Positions 22,831 through 33,651 of a stretch of DNA of 64,000 nt are shown one piece after another. This DNA is from Erythroxylum novogranatense (lineage: Eukaryota; Streptophyta; Magnoliopsida; Malpighiales; Erythroxylaceae). Positions within the stretch are counted from its first letter, which is position 1. Each line of letters starts with the position of its first letter. The notes under the pieces were generated by a model. That model ran no database searches, was not told where the DNA came from, and saw only the letters and a program-made list of their open reading frames with translations. The DNA is taken from NCBI GenBank assembly GCA_029891385.1, contig CM057228.1:20856309-20920308 (forward strand), read 5' to 3'. A program made the position numbers and the translations under genes.

Positions 22831-24060
22831 TAGTAAATGCATCTTAGGGTAGGAGAGCCCTCTGGGTATGCACTACATTCCACGCGTCAGTAGGGATAGG
22901 AGAGCCCTCTGGGTATGCACTAATCCCTTTCGAGCTCGAGGCTCTCCGTCAGTGATCGAGCTTGTAGCTCTCTTGGCAGCCCAATACAACTGCTATTAGT
23001 GAACTTGTATGTAATTCGATTATTATAATCTTATGATATCACATTTCAATCAGAATCAATTTATTCAAACAACCGATTCATTCCCAATTATTCACAAAAA
23101 TTTGCAGTTACAGTCTATCACATGGGAAACATATAAGTTTCTCAATCACAGGCAATTAACACTTCAATATCAAATTCCCGTTCCTTCGGACCTTCAGTCC
23201 GGTATTTCATTCATACACAATTTTCACATATCCATCATTTCATTCTCAATTACGCATCATCACACATTTACAAATTATCACATTGAAGCATGACAAATTT
23301 CACTTTCACAAACAGTTTGCACTTCACTGCCAAAACTCACAATTTCTCAGACCTTCGGTCCGGGATCTCAACATAACAATTCACATATACCCATCATCAT
23401 ATTCCACCAAATTCTAAGCACAGAACATTTAACAAATCAAGGATTGAGGAACCAACTAGGTTACTTCACCAGAATCTCCGAGCGATCGCCGAAGTCCCAA
23501 AGAATATCCGTGGAATGTCGCTCCAACGGTGCCTCTATAACAGTCAAATAATTTCCCATTACTAAATGCACAATCAGAAAGGTTCACAAATGCACATGCT
23601 GAAATGCAAAAATGTACAATGCGTATTCGAGACATTCCCAGAGCTATATCCCAATTTCACTTTCTTTTGCCTCTAAACCAACTTTTTATTCTATAAACAC
23701 TATCCCATTTAGACAATACCCTTATTCTCAAAGAAGACCTCATAGCCAAAATTAATATTCAATTGGTCAAACTCACCCATTATGCTAAGTTTCTAAAAAC
23801 CCAAAAGCATTTCATTTATTTACAGAAGTCCCCAAATAATACTCCAATTATCATACAACAACCCTTAGGTTGAAATAGAACCTATTCTCAATTTTCATTC
23901 AATATTGGAGATCTTACTAATTTGAAATCAAACTTTCTTTCTACTCCTCAATTGTAGAACTCTTTCTCTAGTTCATAACGAATCAAACATCACTTTATTT
24001 GGAGGACTACATCATCAGTTATGACTTAAAAACTAAACCAACTCAGTTCAGAAAAACCAG

Positions 24061-24235
24061 TCTTGTCGTAGCCAAAGAACTCTCGCCGCGGCGTCATAGA
24101 GCGGCTCGCCGCGGCGACAAAGGTAGCTCGCCGCGACGTGCTTCAGTAAATTCGCCGCGATGAGTAAATAAAGTCATTGAACGAGAACTTAAATTTCGTC
24201 GCGTCACTTAGCAGCAGTACGCCATGACGCAAGGC
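24061..24235. repeat. CG-palindrome array, TEK1 LTR
   Basis: CTCGCCGCGGCG (twice), CTCGCCGCGACG, TTCGCCGCGATG and TTCGTCGCGTC-like units lie in AT-rich LTR sequence, at the position of the arrays in the TEK2 and TEK3 LTRs. Confidence 0.7.
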
Positions 24236-24462
24236 CCCCAAGTCGTCTTCTCCGATAATTTTTTCACTCTTTTCTCTTTCAAAATAGCCATAACCCAACC
24301 TTAAACACTACAATCTTTAACATTTAACCCATCAATGCATTAAACTAACAAATAGACAACATTAAAACAATTTACTTACCAAATCAAGCTCTCACTCTAA
24401 AACTCCCGAAAATCTTCTTCAACTTGTTACCCCTCTCTAAAACCCACAGCCATCTCCCAAAA

Positions 24463-24986
24463 TGTAACATCCCACCCCCTACTGGAAGGCTAAAATAGGA
24501 AATTTGTCATAAGAAGGGATTGAGAGGGATTAATTAGTACTGTTCATGCATAATAGGACTGATACACAGTCACAATTGTGCACATGAAATTACTGTACAT
24601 GCATACATGATATTCCCGAATTGCGTTGAAGAATACCCCGTTTGACACGGGAGTACTGTAAGCAAGTAAAAGGTAGAAGTCGGGATCAGTTTGTGTCTGC
24701 ATTAGTGTATTTTTATTTTATGATATTCTATATTATTGAATAAGTCAGTTTGTAAAGTCAACAGACTGGAATTAATTGTATTTATGAAAAGGGCCCCAAG
24801 GCCATTGAATTGGTTATATTGTTTCCGCATATGTTATCATGTGTACGTGTGGGTGTTTGCGTCCTAAAAAAAAAAATTTACAATGAATTTTTGGACTGAG
24901 TGATGTAGCACGCCACCCTCGCGGGGCACGGACTCGGATATCACCATCGATGTCAGGTTCAGGTCTTGCGGGAGTGGGGTGTTACA
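24463..24986 (+). mobile_element. SOLO2: 524-bp solo LTR related to the TEK1 LTR
   Basis: It starts TGTAACATCCCACC and ends GGGAGTGGGGTGTTACA with a perfect CAAAA duplication (24458-24462, 24987-24991). Read in reverse, its end matches the TEK1 LTR start (CTCCCGCAAGACCT, GGTGATATCCGAG) and a middle part matches 22110-22200. It is therefore a much shorter LTR of the same broad family, inserted in the opposite orientation. It has no coding capacity. Confidence 0.75.
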
Positions 24987-25677
24987 CAAAATCTTACAAA
25001 TCTTCATCTTCTCTTTAGGGATTAAGGCTAGGTCTTGCACAAGGAGAAGAAGCAAGCAAGAATCGTGCAGAGAGGATCGAAAATCAACGAAGGGAGAAGA
25101 GGAAAACATGCCCTAGGTGAAGGAGAAAGTTTACTGCCAAGATTTACGTAACCTTCAAAGGGCAAAGTCAAAGACTTAGGCATTTATGTTAATCATATAA
25201 GCCTTCATCACTAGAAACATGCCACATTTCATTTTCCTCACAATACATTTAAATCTCTTTCTTGATTCACAATTTATTTCCAGTCCAATTCGTCTCCAAA
25301 TTTCAATGTCTTGACATATTAATTTCTAAAATAATATATCTAATTTTCCATGGCCATTGGACAGTTATTTTAGTACTATACAATCAATCAGTCCGTCACT
25401 CGAAAAATTTCCGGTCCGGACATTTTCTCCCAATTATTCCAGAAACATTTCGAAGTCACTAGCAATTGATAACCACTCCTAGAATAGTTCCAATTCAGAT
25501 TTTTAAACACAATTGTCTCAGAATTCACAAACAAATCAGACTCACACATAATTACCGGGAAATTTCATGAATGCATGTACTAGAGGCCAAATGTATGTTC
25601 ATATCAAAATATGCAATAACCTACTAGCTCATCCCAATTTACCAATTTACCCTTCCCATCAGTGACGGGATGTTACA

Positions 25678-26050
25678 GAGTCAGTCTCTTATAATAGTAT
25701 TAAGCCTGCATTAAAGTCAAAAGAGCAGATTGATAGGGACATCACTGGGGAGACTAGTGGAAGTCAGGCAGAGGGACTATTTGTACGGGGTAGAATTGAA
25801 AATAGAGATTTTGAAAGAAGTAGATCCAAAGGCAAGTCAAAATCCAGACATAGAAATAAAACTTGTAATTATTGCAAGAAAAAGGGACATATAAAGGCTG
25901 ATTGCTATAAATTGAAACATAAGGAGAAAAATAAAGTTGAGCATAATAATATCAACACCGCCGAAGCTAGTGTAACACCAGATGAGAATGAGAGAATTAT
26001 CTTTGTAGCCACAGAAGATAAACTTAGGTCTAATAAGGAGTGGATTTTAA
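25678..26050 (+). pseudogene. TORK1 gag C-terminus with zinc knuckle
   Basis: The open frame directly after the TEK1 LTR reads a copia gag tail: [13 protein letters not shown] then [14 protein letters not shown], a perfect CCHC zinc knuckle (C-x2-C-x4-H-x4-C) at 25864-25905. The knuckle binds element RNA. The frame continues to NKEWIL, the entry to protease, and then shifts near 26050. The N-terminal gag is missing because TEK1 interrupts it at 25677. Confidence 0.82.
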
Positions 26051-26463
26051 AGGTTGTTTTTACAACATGAGTCCCAACAGGGAGTGTTTTTCCACTTATG
26101 AGTTATTGAACGGTGGAATTGTTTTGATGGGTAATAATGCTGCCTGTAAAGTTGTTGGTAAAGGTACAGTCTGTATCAAAATGTATGATGGTATCATTAG
26201 AACACTCACTAACGTTAGACATGTTCTTGATTTGAAGAAAAATCTCATCTCTTTAGGCACTCTCGATTCTCAAGGGTGCAAGTTCTCAGCTGAAGGTGGA
26301 GTTTTGAAAATTTCTAAAGGTGCTCTTGTATTGATGAAAGCTTGCAGGTTTGGTAGTTTGTATGTTGTGCAGGGATCTATAGTAACAGGTGTTGCGGCAG
26401 TCTCTACTAATGGTGACATTACCAAATTGTGACACATGCATTTGGGACATATGGGTGAGAAAG
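26040..26463 (+). pseudogene. TORK1 protease and start of GAG-pre-integrase
   Basis: A 130-codon frame ends in TGA at 26430-26432. Strings [17 protein letters not shown] and [18 protein letters not shown] are typical of the TNT1-type protease. The catalytic D-S-G is absent: the frame passes from WIL to GCFYNM with a shift where the aspartate should be, so it is inactive. After the TGA, HMHLGHMGEK is the first part of the HHCC zinc domain of integrase. ATH2 interrupts it at 26463. Confidence 0.78.
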
Positions 26464-26696
26464 TGATTGAGCCCAAGTTTAATATATAATTGGCTACACT
26501 TTCATGGTTGTTAATGCACTTTTTGACTATGAATTCATGATTTTTGTGTTTAAATTAGTCTCTTATGATGAGTTTATGTTTTATGCAATTTGCTAGTTAA
26601 ATTGTACAAATTGACATTAATTGCATTATAATTTTTCTAAGAACAATTGATATTGCAAATTGTTATTTTATATTGCAGGAGAAAAGGAGTCAAAAA

Positions 26697-27828
26697 TGTT
26701 GGACCAATGGTGGTTGACAAATTAATTCCACTTATGTTTTGATAGAATTGGTTAAGAAATTATTTCAGGTATTATTCAATGAAAGGATTGAGCAAATCAA
26801 GTTGAGGAAGTGTCTAATCAATGAGGAATCAAGTCAGAGTTATCTACTAAGTAAAATGGCATAATGCTTAAGGATAATGAAGGATTTGGTAATACAAGTC
26901 GACTTACATAAAGGTATGAATATAACAAGTCAACTGGATCAAGACAAGTTTAATTTATATGGAGATGTATTAAGACAAGGCGACTTATAACACACAAGTC
27001 GATTTATCGAGAAGAAGCATGTCGACTTATACAAGACAAGTCCACTTATTAGAGAGCGGAGTTACAAGTTTTACGTAAATGGTTGAAACAAGTCGACTTA
27101 TGCATTCGACAAGTCGACTTATGGATGCACAGATTCAGCTCCAACGGTCCAATTTGATAAAAATGGAATGGAGATAATCAAGCAACGGCTATAACAAATC
27201 AAGCAACGGCTAGAAGAGCTCCAACAACTATATTTCTTCTTATATAAAGGGTGGATGATTGAAGAAGAGTGAAGAGAAGTTCCACAAGCCTACATACTCT
27301 TATCTTGCTCCAAATTGCTCATCATTGTTCTTACTTTGTTTACATTTGTATTAAGCACTTGTTCTTAGATCTTTATCCTATTTCTTTTACAAATTGAGTG
27401 ACTAGTGGTAGGTCACGTGTGAGGTAGCTTGAGCCGGAAATCAAGTGTTGTTGGTAGGATTTGTGACGGAAGACAAATCATTCAGAAGGTTGCTTGAGCC
27501 GTAAATCGCGGTATTGGTAAGATTTGTGCTGTAAGACAAATCAAATTGTAAGGTAGCTTGAGCTGGAAATCAAGTTTGATCTGTAAGAGTTCACACCGAA
27601 CTACAAAGTGTGCAATAAAGTGGTTGGCAAAATCCTAAGTGGGAGCTTAGGTAGAGGACGAGGTCTTAGCAATCGAACCTCTATAAAACGAGTGTTTGAT
27701 CTTCTTCCCTACTCTTTTCAATTAAGTTTATCTAAATTGTTTTTGTGTGTTTTAACTTCTGATTTTCTTGTAGAAATTTTCAAAGAATTTTTAAGATCTA
27801 TTCAACCCCCCCTTCTAGATCGCTAACA
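26697..27828 (+). mobile_element. SOLO3: SIRE-type copia solo LTR inside ATH2
   Basis: An 1132-bp insert, TGTTGGACC...GCTAACA, flanked by AAAAA (26692-26696, 27829-27833). Near its end it has ATTCAACCCCCCTTCTAG, very like the end of the SIR1 LTR (CAATTCAACCCCCCTTC), which points to the SIRE lineage. TATATAAAGG near 27241-27250 is a TATA candidate. The poly-A duplication is weak evidence alone, but both ends are TG/CA and ATH2 rejoins across it. Confidence 0.72.
26896..27120. repeat. AAGTCGACTT palindrome cluster in SOLO3
   Basis: Eight copies or near copies of ACAAGTCGACTTAT occur about 100-350 bp upstream of the TATA candidate; exact AAGTCGACTT is at 26896-26905, 27090-27099 and 27111-27120. 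Spacing is irregular. It resembles an enhancer array in U3. Confidence 0.65.
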
Positions 27829-27869
27829 AAAAAGGATCTGAAGAGTCGACATGAAGTCCTTAAGGCACA

Positions 27870-28055
27870 TGGCGGCGTGAACTAATCACCTCGCCGTGGC
27901 GAAATGTAACTCCTACGTCGTGGCGCATCAACACATGATCGTACGTTGCGACATCAACAATTCAACACGTTGCGGCGAGCAATTTATACGTCGCGATGAG
28001 AAAGCAATTCCATACGTCGTGACGAATATTAATTTGCACGCCGCGACATCCAGAT
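27870..28055. repeat. CG-palindrome array, ATH2
   Basis: Seven units such as TACGTCGTGGCG, CACGTTGCGGCG, TACGTCGCGATG, TACGTCGTGACG and CACGCCGCGACA sit at the LTR position matching 51994-52130 in ATH3. Many differences are C-to-T or G-to-A at CpG. Confidence 0.7.
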
Positions 28056-28793
28056 GGGTATTCAGACTTTAAATGGAAAAATCACTCACTGTACTGACCC
28101 GGCCCGTGAACCATCCTTTAAATATTGCTGAATTAGGTTAGAACGGGCATCATCTTCTGGGGATCGACATACGGCAGAGAGAAGGGAGACGAGCGAAGAG
28201 AGAAGAAGAGGAAGCAACATTGTCCACCACCTGTGGTTTCTTCGGGGTTCCTCGGGATAATTTCACATAGGTTTTGTTGCCCATTTTTACTGCCGACTCC
28301 ATCATGGTAGCTTGGATTCGTCACGAGTTGTGAAGGTTCCGGTTGCTATGCGTGGCTTGGCATTTCTTTACTGTTGAAGATGCAAGGATGGCTGGAGTTC
28401 ACCGAAGCCAAGGGAGTAGCTTAATCTATAGTTTAGCTATGATTTATAAATGCCTAGGTCTAGGGTTTGTAATTTGTAGTGAAGCTATTTGATTATAGTT
28501 AAATGTTGGACATTTAATGCGTTGTTTGGATTGGTAGTTTACATTGTCAAATTTAACTACATTGTTATCAACAAATGAAGTCAGTTTATTGCTTTGTAGT
28601 TAGATTTGCTTAATTAGAGTTTAATTAGCGCTGAACAATGTAAGGTGTGTGGGTTTGTTTATGTAGAATTTGTGCTTAAATATATGAAATCTCATATAAG
28701 TCAACTTGTGATCTTGCCGATTCTCTTTTATCTGCCTAGTTGTGTTTGATATTGAGTTGATGCTAGATTTCATTTGACCATTTGCATTGGCAA

Positions 28794-29229
28794 ATCCACC
28801 GCACACACTAAGATGCTTTTAACAAGGTTTTAAGCAATGGAGTTCATTGATTAAAGCCTTGGACTTAAAGAATCCTTTAAGGTTCTGAGGCTCAAGAGCA
28901 CTCAATGGGGTCTTGAGAAATGTAATCGAGAGTGACAAGAGTCCATTAATCAAGATCCTAGACTTAAAGATAGTTCTTTAAGGTTTACCATTCAAACTTA
29001 GTGATTTCTAATCCCACCGCACACACTAAGATGAGCTTAACGAGATCTTGAGCAATGGAGTTCATTGATCAAGATCCTGGACTTAAAGAGTCCTTTAAGG
29101 TTCTGAGGCTCAAGAGCACTCAATGGGGTCTTGAGAAATGGAGTCGAGAGTGACAGGAGTCCATTAATTAAGACCCTAGACTTAAAGTGAGTTCTTTAAG
29201 GTTTACCATTCACACTTAGTTTTGAACTG
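28794..29229. repeat. 218-bp tandem duplication in ATH2
   Basis: Two head-to-tail copies with an offset of 218 bp both start at CACCGCACACACTAAGATG. Each copy itself holds two diverged halves around GGACTTAAAG and CTTTAAGGTT. The ATH1 and ATH3 LTRs have a single such segment (for example about 52765-52860), so the LTR grew by two rounds of duplication. Confidence 0.8.
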
Positions 29230-29545
29230 TGATAGCCAAAGCTCGTTTTCAAGAGGATTTTATCACTTGTTTTAGTATTTTCTTTTTCTATTTAAAAAAA
29301 AATCTAAAAATACTTTTTACATGCTTTTTAGTGTAGTTAATGTTTTCAAACAAAACCCTCTTTTCCTCACTGGTTTCACTTGCATTTTATGACATATAGG
29401 CTAGTTTAGGTCCATTTCATTAGGTTCCGATTAAGTGAGACGACCCGAGGTTGCATCCTATACTGCAATCCTTAGTATAAATTATTTTTGACCGGTTTCC
29501 AAGGATCGATCGTAAGGTCGAATCGACAAAGCCGCGATCAGAAAG

Positions 29546-30586
29546 GTTTAATGTTGTTAAGCAAGAAAGGCTTACTTTATGGTCAAAGTACTGGTAAGAT
29601 GGACTTTTATGAGCATTATATCTTTGGGAAGCAGAAACGAGTCAGTTTCAATTCTCCAGCTATTCACAAAACTAAAGATACTTTGGATTATATTCAATAT
29701 GATCTTTGGGGGCACTCTCGTGTCCCATCTAAAGGTGTTGCCCGGTATATGTAGACTTTTGTTTATGATTATTCAACAAAGGTTTAGGTGTATTTCTTGA
29801 AACACAAAAATGATGTTTTCCTAACCTTTAAGCAATGGAAAGTTTTGATTGAAAAGCAGACAAGAAAACATGTTACGCGGCTACGAATAGATAATGGTTT
29901 GGAATTTTGTGGAGGTGAATTCAATGAATTTTGCAAAAATGAAGGAATTGCTCGGCATCACATTGTCAGAATGACTCCGCAACAAAATGGAGTTGCCGAG
30001 CGCATGAACCGAACTCTTTTGGAAAGGGCTCGGTGTATGATCTCTAATGTAGGGTTGACACTTGATTTTTGGACAGAAGCCATTGCAACAGCTTGCTACA
30101 TTGTTAACCGCTCTCTTTGTGCTCCTCTTAATTTCAAGACTCCAGAGGAAGTTTGGTCAGGTACTCCTACTGATTACTCTACTTTAAGAATATTTGGGTG
30201 TCAGCATATATGCATGTAAATGAGGGGAAGTTAGAGCCTAGGGCTAAGAAATGTATTTTCCTTGGTTATGCTTTAGGGGTGAAAGGATATCGTTTTTGGT
30301 GTCCTGATCCCAAGTCACCTAAATTTGTAATTAGTAAGGATGTTACATTTGATGAGTCCTTTATGTTGTATCCTAGAAAAGAGTCTTGTAATCCTTGTAA
30401 TTTAGAAAAAGAGGATAATACACAAAAACAGGTGGAGTTAGAGAATGGTAGTTCAGGCCCTTCATAGACGTCTTTTATATATCAGACAGATCAAGCTGAT
30501 GAACTAGATCCTGATCATGTTCAAAATGAACTAGTAGAAGAAGAACATTCTATAGCCAGAGACAGACCAAGATGAGAGATTCGACC
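29546..30586 (+). pseudogene. TORK1 integrase
   Basis: This is the copia integrase after ATH2. LLSKKGLLYGQSTGK and FGKQKRVSF finish the HHCC zinc region, although its cysteines appear changed. The catalytic core has VYDYSTKV (first Asp), RIDNGLEFCGGEF (second Asp) and PQQNGVAERMNRTLLERAR (Glu). The C-terminal part has EEVWSGTPTDYSTLRIFGC. TAG stops lie at 29752 and 29785 and the frame shifts near 30200; 30198-30467 continues with RAKKCIFLGYALGVKGYRFW. SIR1 cuts it at 30586 after an acidic linker. The enzyme would join cDNA to chromosomal DNA; this copy cannot. Confidence 0.88.
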
Positions 30587-30771
30587 TGTTGAGTCAAAAT
30601 GACTTTACATATATATGATTTTGATGAATAACAAAGAAGTAGTAAAAGGTATAAAATAGAAAATGTATGCAGACGGAGAATAAAACACAGACGCAGACGA
30701 AGTTAAAAGGAAGACGAAGAAATACAGACGCAGATTGAAAAACAGACGGAGAAGTAGAGACGCAGACACAA

Positions 30772-30867
30772 AGTGAAAAGCAGACACAGACCCAAAGTGA
30801 AAAGCAGACGCAAACGCAAAGTGAAAAGCAGACGCAGACGCAAAGTGAAAAACAGATGCAGACGTAA
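30772..30867. repeat. 24-bp minisatellite in SIR1 5' LTR
   Basis: Four copies of AGTGAAAAGCAGACGCAGAC plus GCAA. Related CAGACG units extend over about 30660-30960. Because 24 is a multiple of three, long antisense frames stay open. The sister tract is at about 49815-50060, with fewer clean units. Confidence 0.85.
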
Positions 30868-31025
30868 GACAAAAACAAAGACACAAATGCAGATGTAAAA
30901 ATACAGACGAGGAAAAACAGACGCAAAAATACAGACGGAGAAAAGCAGACACATAATTCAAAAGAAGACGCAAGAGTCAGTTCGAGTTATTTACAGAACT
31001 CAACTGATTAACCGTTTCTTTCAAG

Positions 31026-31090
31026 ATTCAAGAAACAAGATTCAAGAATCAAGAATCAAGAATCAAGAATCAAGAATCAAGAATCAAGAA
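31026..31090. repeat. AAGAATCAA short tandem repeat
   Basis: About seven units of AAGATTCAAG/AATCAAG, mostly 9 and 7 bp apart. The 3' LTR has only about four, near 50125-50163. Confidence 0.75.
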
Positions 31091-31668
31091 GTAGTTACAG
31101 GCGAAGACTATAAATATAAGTTGAAGTCGAAGATTGCAAAGTTAGCGAAAAAGAGATTATTACTGAACATTACGCGAAAAAAAAACTTTTGTGAGATTAC
31201 TGTGCAAATTAGCTGAGAGCTAGTTTTACTATAACATAGTTCGGATACTTTTGTAAGAAAGTAGTACAGATAGCCTGCAGAGGCTAAGAGTGAAAGAATA
31301 CTGAGTGTAGAGACCTGAAGAGGCTCGGAAAGAATACTTGTAAATGTTGAAGAGATAGTGAAATCTCATAAAGAACTCTGAGGACTGGACGTAGCCCACG
31401 GTTTGGGGTGAACCAGTATAAAATTGCTGTGTCAACTTCTCTCTACCCTATTTCTCTTAAAGTTCAAAGTTTTGTTACTACTTAAATTTCAAAACAAGTT
31501 TTTAAAGTTTGATTGATTCGAGATTACTGAAATTTCTGTGAAAGAACTTGTTTTTAACAAAACAGTTTTTGAAAGAGTTTTCAAAAAGGGGAATACACAA
31601 TTCAACCCCCCTTCTTGTGTATTCGTTATCGTCTACAAGCATTGTACTAACTTGCGATTTACTTCAAT

Positions 31669-31680
31669 TGGTATTAGAGC
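31669..31680 (+). other. SIR1 primer-binding site
   Basis: TGGTATTAGAGC follows the 5' LTR by two bases and matches initiator Met tRNA with one mismatch (T for C). Confidence 0.82.
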
Positions 31681-31723
31681 ATGGTATCCAAGAATCACTG
31701 TAGCAAAGTGTGGATTAAAGATA

Positions 31724-32929
31724 ATGGTAGAATCACATATATACATTACAGAAGGTGCCTCAATCACGAGACCTCCAGCATTCAATGGAGAAGAGTATCA
31801 TTACTGGAAAGATAGAATGCGGTTGTTCATAGAATCTACTCATGTCGACCTTTGGGATGTGATAGAGAATGGACCATATACACGAGTAGACGAGGATGGA
31901 AATCTTATTCTACGGACCAGATGGACGGCTGACCAAAAGGTGAGAATTCAGCTCAACTCTAAAGCGAAGTTCTTCTTGACTTGTGCCCTAAGCAGGAGTG
32001 AATATGACAAAGTTCACGGATGCGACACTGCGAAGGAGATGTGGGATACACTTTCCATCGCTCATGAAGGCACAAACCAAGTCAAAGAATCCAAGATAAA
32101 CATTCCTATGCACCAGTACGAGCTTTTCAAGATGAAGGATAAAGAATCTATTGATCAAATGTTTGGAAGATTTCAAACAATTGTCAGTGGATTGAAAGCC
32201 CTTGGAAGAACGTATAATAATCAAGATCATGTATGAAAGATCTTAAGAAGTCTTCCAAAGAGGTGGAGACCAAAAGTTACAGCGGTGCAAGAAGCGAAAG
32301 ATTTGAGCGTACTAAAGCTTGACGAGTTACTTGGATCATTGAAGATTCATGAAGTAGAGCTCGATGCTGAAGACAAGCCCAAACGGGAAAAGTCATTAGC
32401 ACTGAAGGTCGGACAGAAGAACCACAAGACTCAAAGAAGGAGAAAGTCATTAAAAGCATTAAAGATAGAAGAATCGAAGAGTGATGACTCAAGCGAATCA
32501 GAACAAGAGTCAATTGATGAAGATGACGAATTATCATTCATTTCCCGTAAGATAAGACAGATGTGGAAAAAGAAGTCTAAAGGAAGTCAATTCTTCAAGA
32601 AGAATAGCAAAGATGATGGCAAAACAGAAAGGACATCAATCATATGCTACGAGTGTAATCAACCCGAACACTACAAGTCTGAATGTCCTACTCTAAAGAA
32701 GAAACCAAAGAAGAGTAGAGAAGGCAAGAAAAGCATGATGGCAACTTGGGAAGATCTAGATTCATCAGATTCAGATACAAATTCCGAGTCATCTGAACAT
32801 GCTAATATCTGCCTAGTAGCCAAGGAAGAAAGTGATGAGGAGGTAACTTCTGAATACGATAACTTGCATGAAGCCTATTCAGAATTATTAGAAGATTCTC
32901 ATGATATTTCAAACAAAGACAAATGTTAA
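31724..32929 (+). pseudogene. SIR1 gag with one in-frame stop
   Basis: From ATG at 31724 the frame runs 402 codons with a single TGA at 32234-32236 (sense codon to TGA) and otherwise open. The N-terminal half (PPAFNGEEYHYWKDRMRLFI, YELFKMKDKESIDQMFGRFQ) is the copia gag capsid-like domain. It is followed by KDLSVLKLDELLGSLKIHEV, a basic/acidic linker, and CYECNQPEHYKSEC, a CCHC zinc knuckle with the usual Gly replaced by Pro. The acidic serine-rich tail fits SIRE gag. It starts 44 bp after the PBS. Gag coats the RNA in cytoplasmic particles. Confidence 0.88.
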
Positions 32930-33203
32930 AGAAGAAGTATGTAGAAAATATTAAACATACAGAAGAAATAGAGAGAGAAAATGCTTGCTTAAAAAAATAA
33001 CTAGAGGATAAAAAAAAGTTGTAGATAGATCCGATGAGATAAATCAGTTAAAGCTTATAATTAAAAGTCTTTCATCTGATTTAGCTACATTCATTGAGAG
33101 TACAAAGAGAATGAATGAGATGCTAGAAAAATGTAGACATCCGAGCGATAAAACCGGATTAGGATTTTCAGATAATAAGTCTCATTATAATAAGAAGCCT
33201 CCT
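32930..33203 (+). pseudogene. SIR1 gag tail before TEK3
   Basis: The sequence after the gag stop keeps SIRE-type strings in broken frames: STKRMNEMLEKCRHPSDKTG then GFSDNKSHYNKKP. The gag-pol reading reaches KKPP and is interrupted by TEK3; it resumes at 43739 with SQNKGNYQTRFHQ. Confidence 0.75.
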
Positions 33204-33603
33204 TGTAGCGCCCCCTTACCGTAAAGTATACACCGGGACGCCCGTAGGTCGTACCGATACATACCCTACGAAGAGGGTGCATTACGATACGATCAATTCT
33301 ATAACTCTCATGGCATCACAATAATAAAGCAGTAATACCAATTTCATTAAATTTTGAAACCAAAAGATATCCTTCATTTCATTTATGAAAAACAATAAGT
33401 ACATACTTCTGTCATGATTACAACTGTACAGACCCAAAATAAACCATAACAACTCCTAACTAGGTCATCCCCAAAATATCCCAAAGGATCCCCAGCTGAC
33501 CGACCTGTGGGCCATGCTCCTCTCGCAAGACTCACACAAAGCAGAAAAGTCTCAAAACTGAGCTCTGAGTCGCACTATCGTCGTCCCGAAAAATAGTTGC
33601 AAT

Positions 33604-33651
33604 TTGGGTGAGTTTATAACTCAATGAGTAACCATCATCGATGGTTTACTC
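33604..33651 (-). promoter_or_regulatory. Conserved hairpin in TEK3 left LTR
   Basis: GAGTAACCATC-ATC-GATGGTTTACTC. The arms differ from TEK2 at the outer bases on both sides in a way that keeps pairing (GAGT with ACTC). Confidence 0.5.

Larger units (their letters stand above)
14234..25677 (-). repeat. TEK1 5' LTR, interrupted by ATH1 and SOLO2
   Basis: The LTR starts TGTAGCATCCC and ends GACGGGATGTTACA. Without ATH1 and SOLO2 it is about 3.45 kb. Its parts (14234-14483, 21955-24462, 24992-25677) share landmarks with the TEK2 and TEK3 LTRs: the ATCATCGAT hairpin, GGAGAGCCCTC boxes, a GAGGAACCAACTAGG block and a CG array. TEK1 interrupts the TORK1 gag; GAGTC at 25678-25682 should be its target duplication, but the other copy lies outside the window. 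Confidence 0.75.
26464..29540 (+). mobile_element. ATH2: Athila-type solo LTR in TORK1 integrase
   Basis: It starts TGATTGAGCCC and ends CGCGATCA like the ATH3 LTR, with a perfect GAAAG duplication (26459-26463, 29541-29545). Without the nested SOLO3 it is about 1.94 kb, longer than the ATH3 LTR because of a tandem duplication (28794-29229). No PBS or coding region follows, so it is a solo LTR. It carries a CG array (27870-28055). Confidence 0.85.
30587..31666 (+). repeat. SIR1 5' LTR
   Basis: A 1080-bp LTR with a 24-bp minisatellite (30772-30867) inside a wider CAGACG-rich tract, a 9-bp repeat (31026-31090) and the SIRE-type pyrimidine end. The minus-strand open frames over the tract are by-products of the repeat. 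Confidence 0.87.

Noticed and set aside
30594..30973. Overlapping minus-strand frames of 83-122 codons
   Set aside because: They are translations of a 24-bp minisatellite inside the SIR1 LTR. The same appears in the other LTR (49702-50074). The Leu/Phe/Cys repeat is a by-product of the period being a multiple of three.
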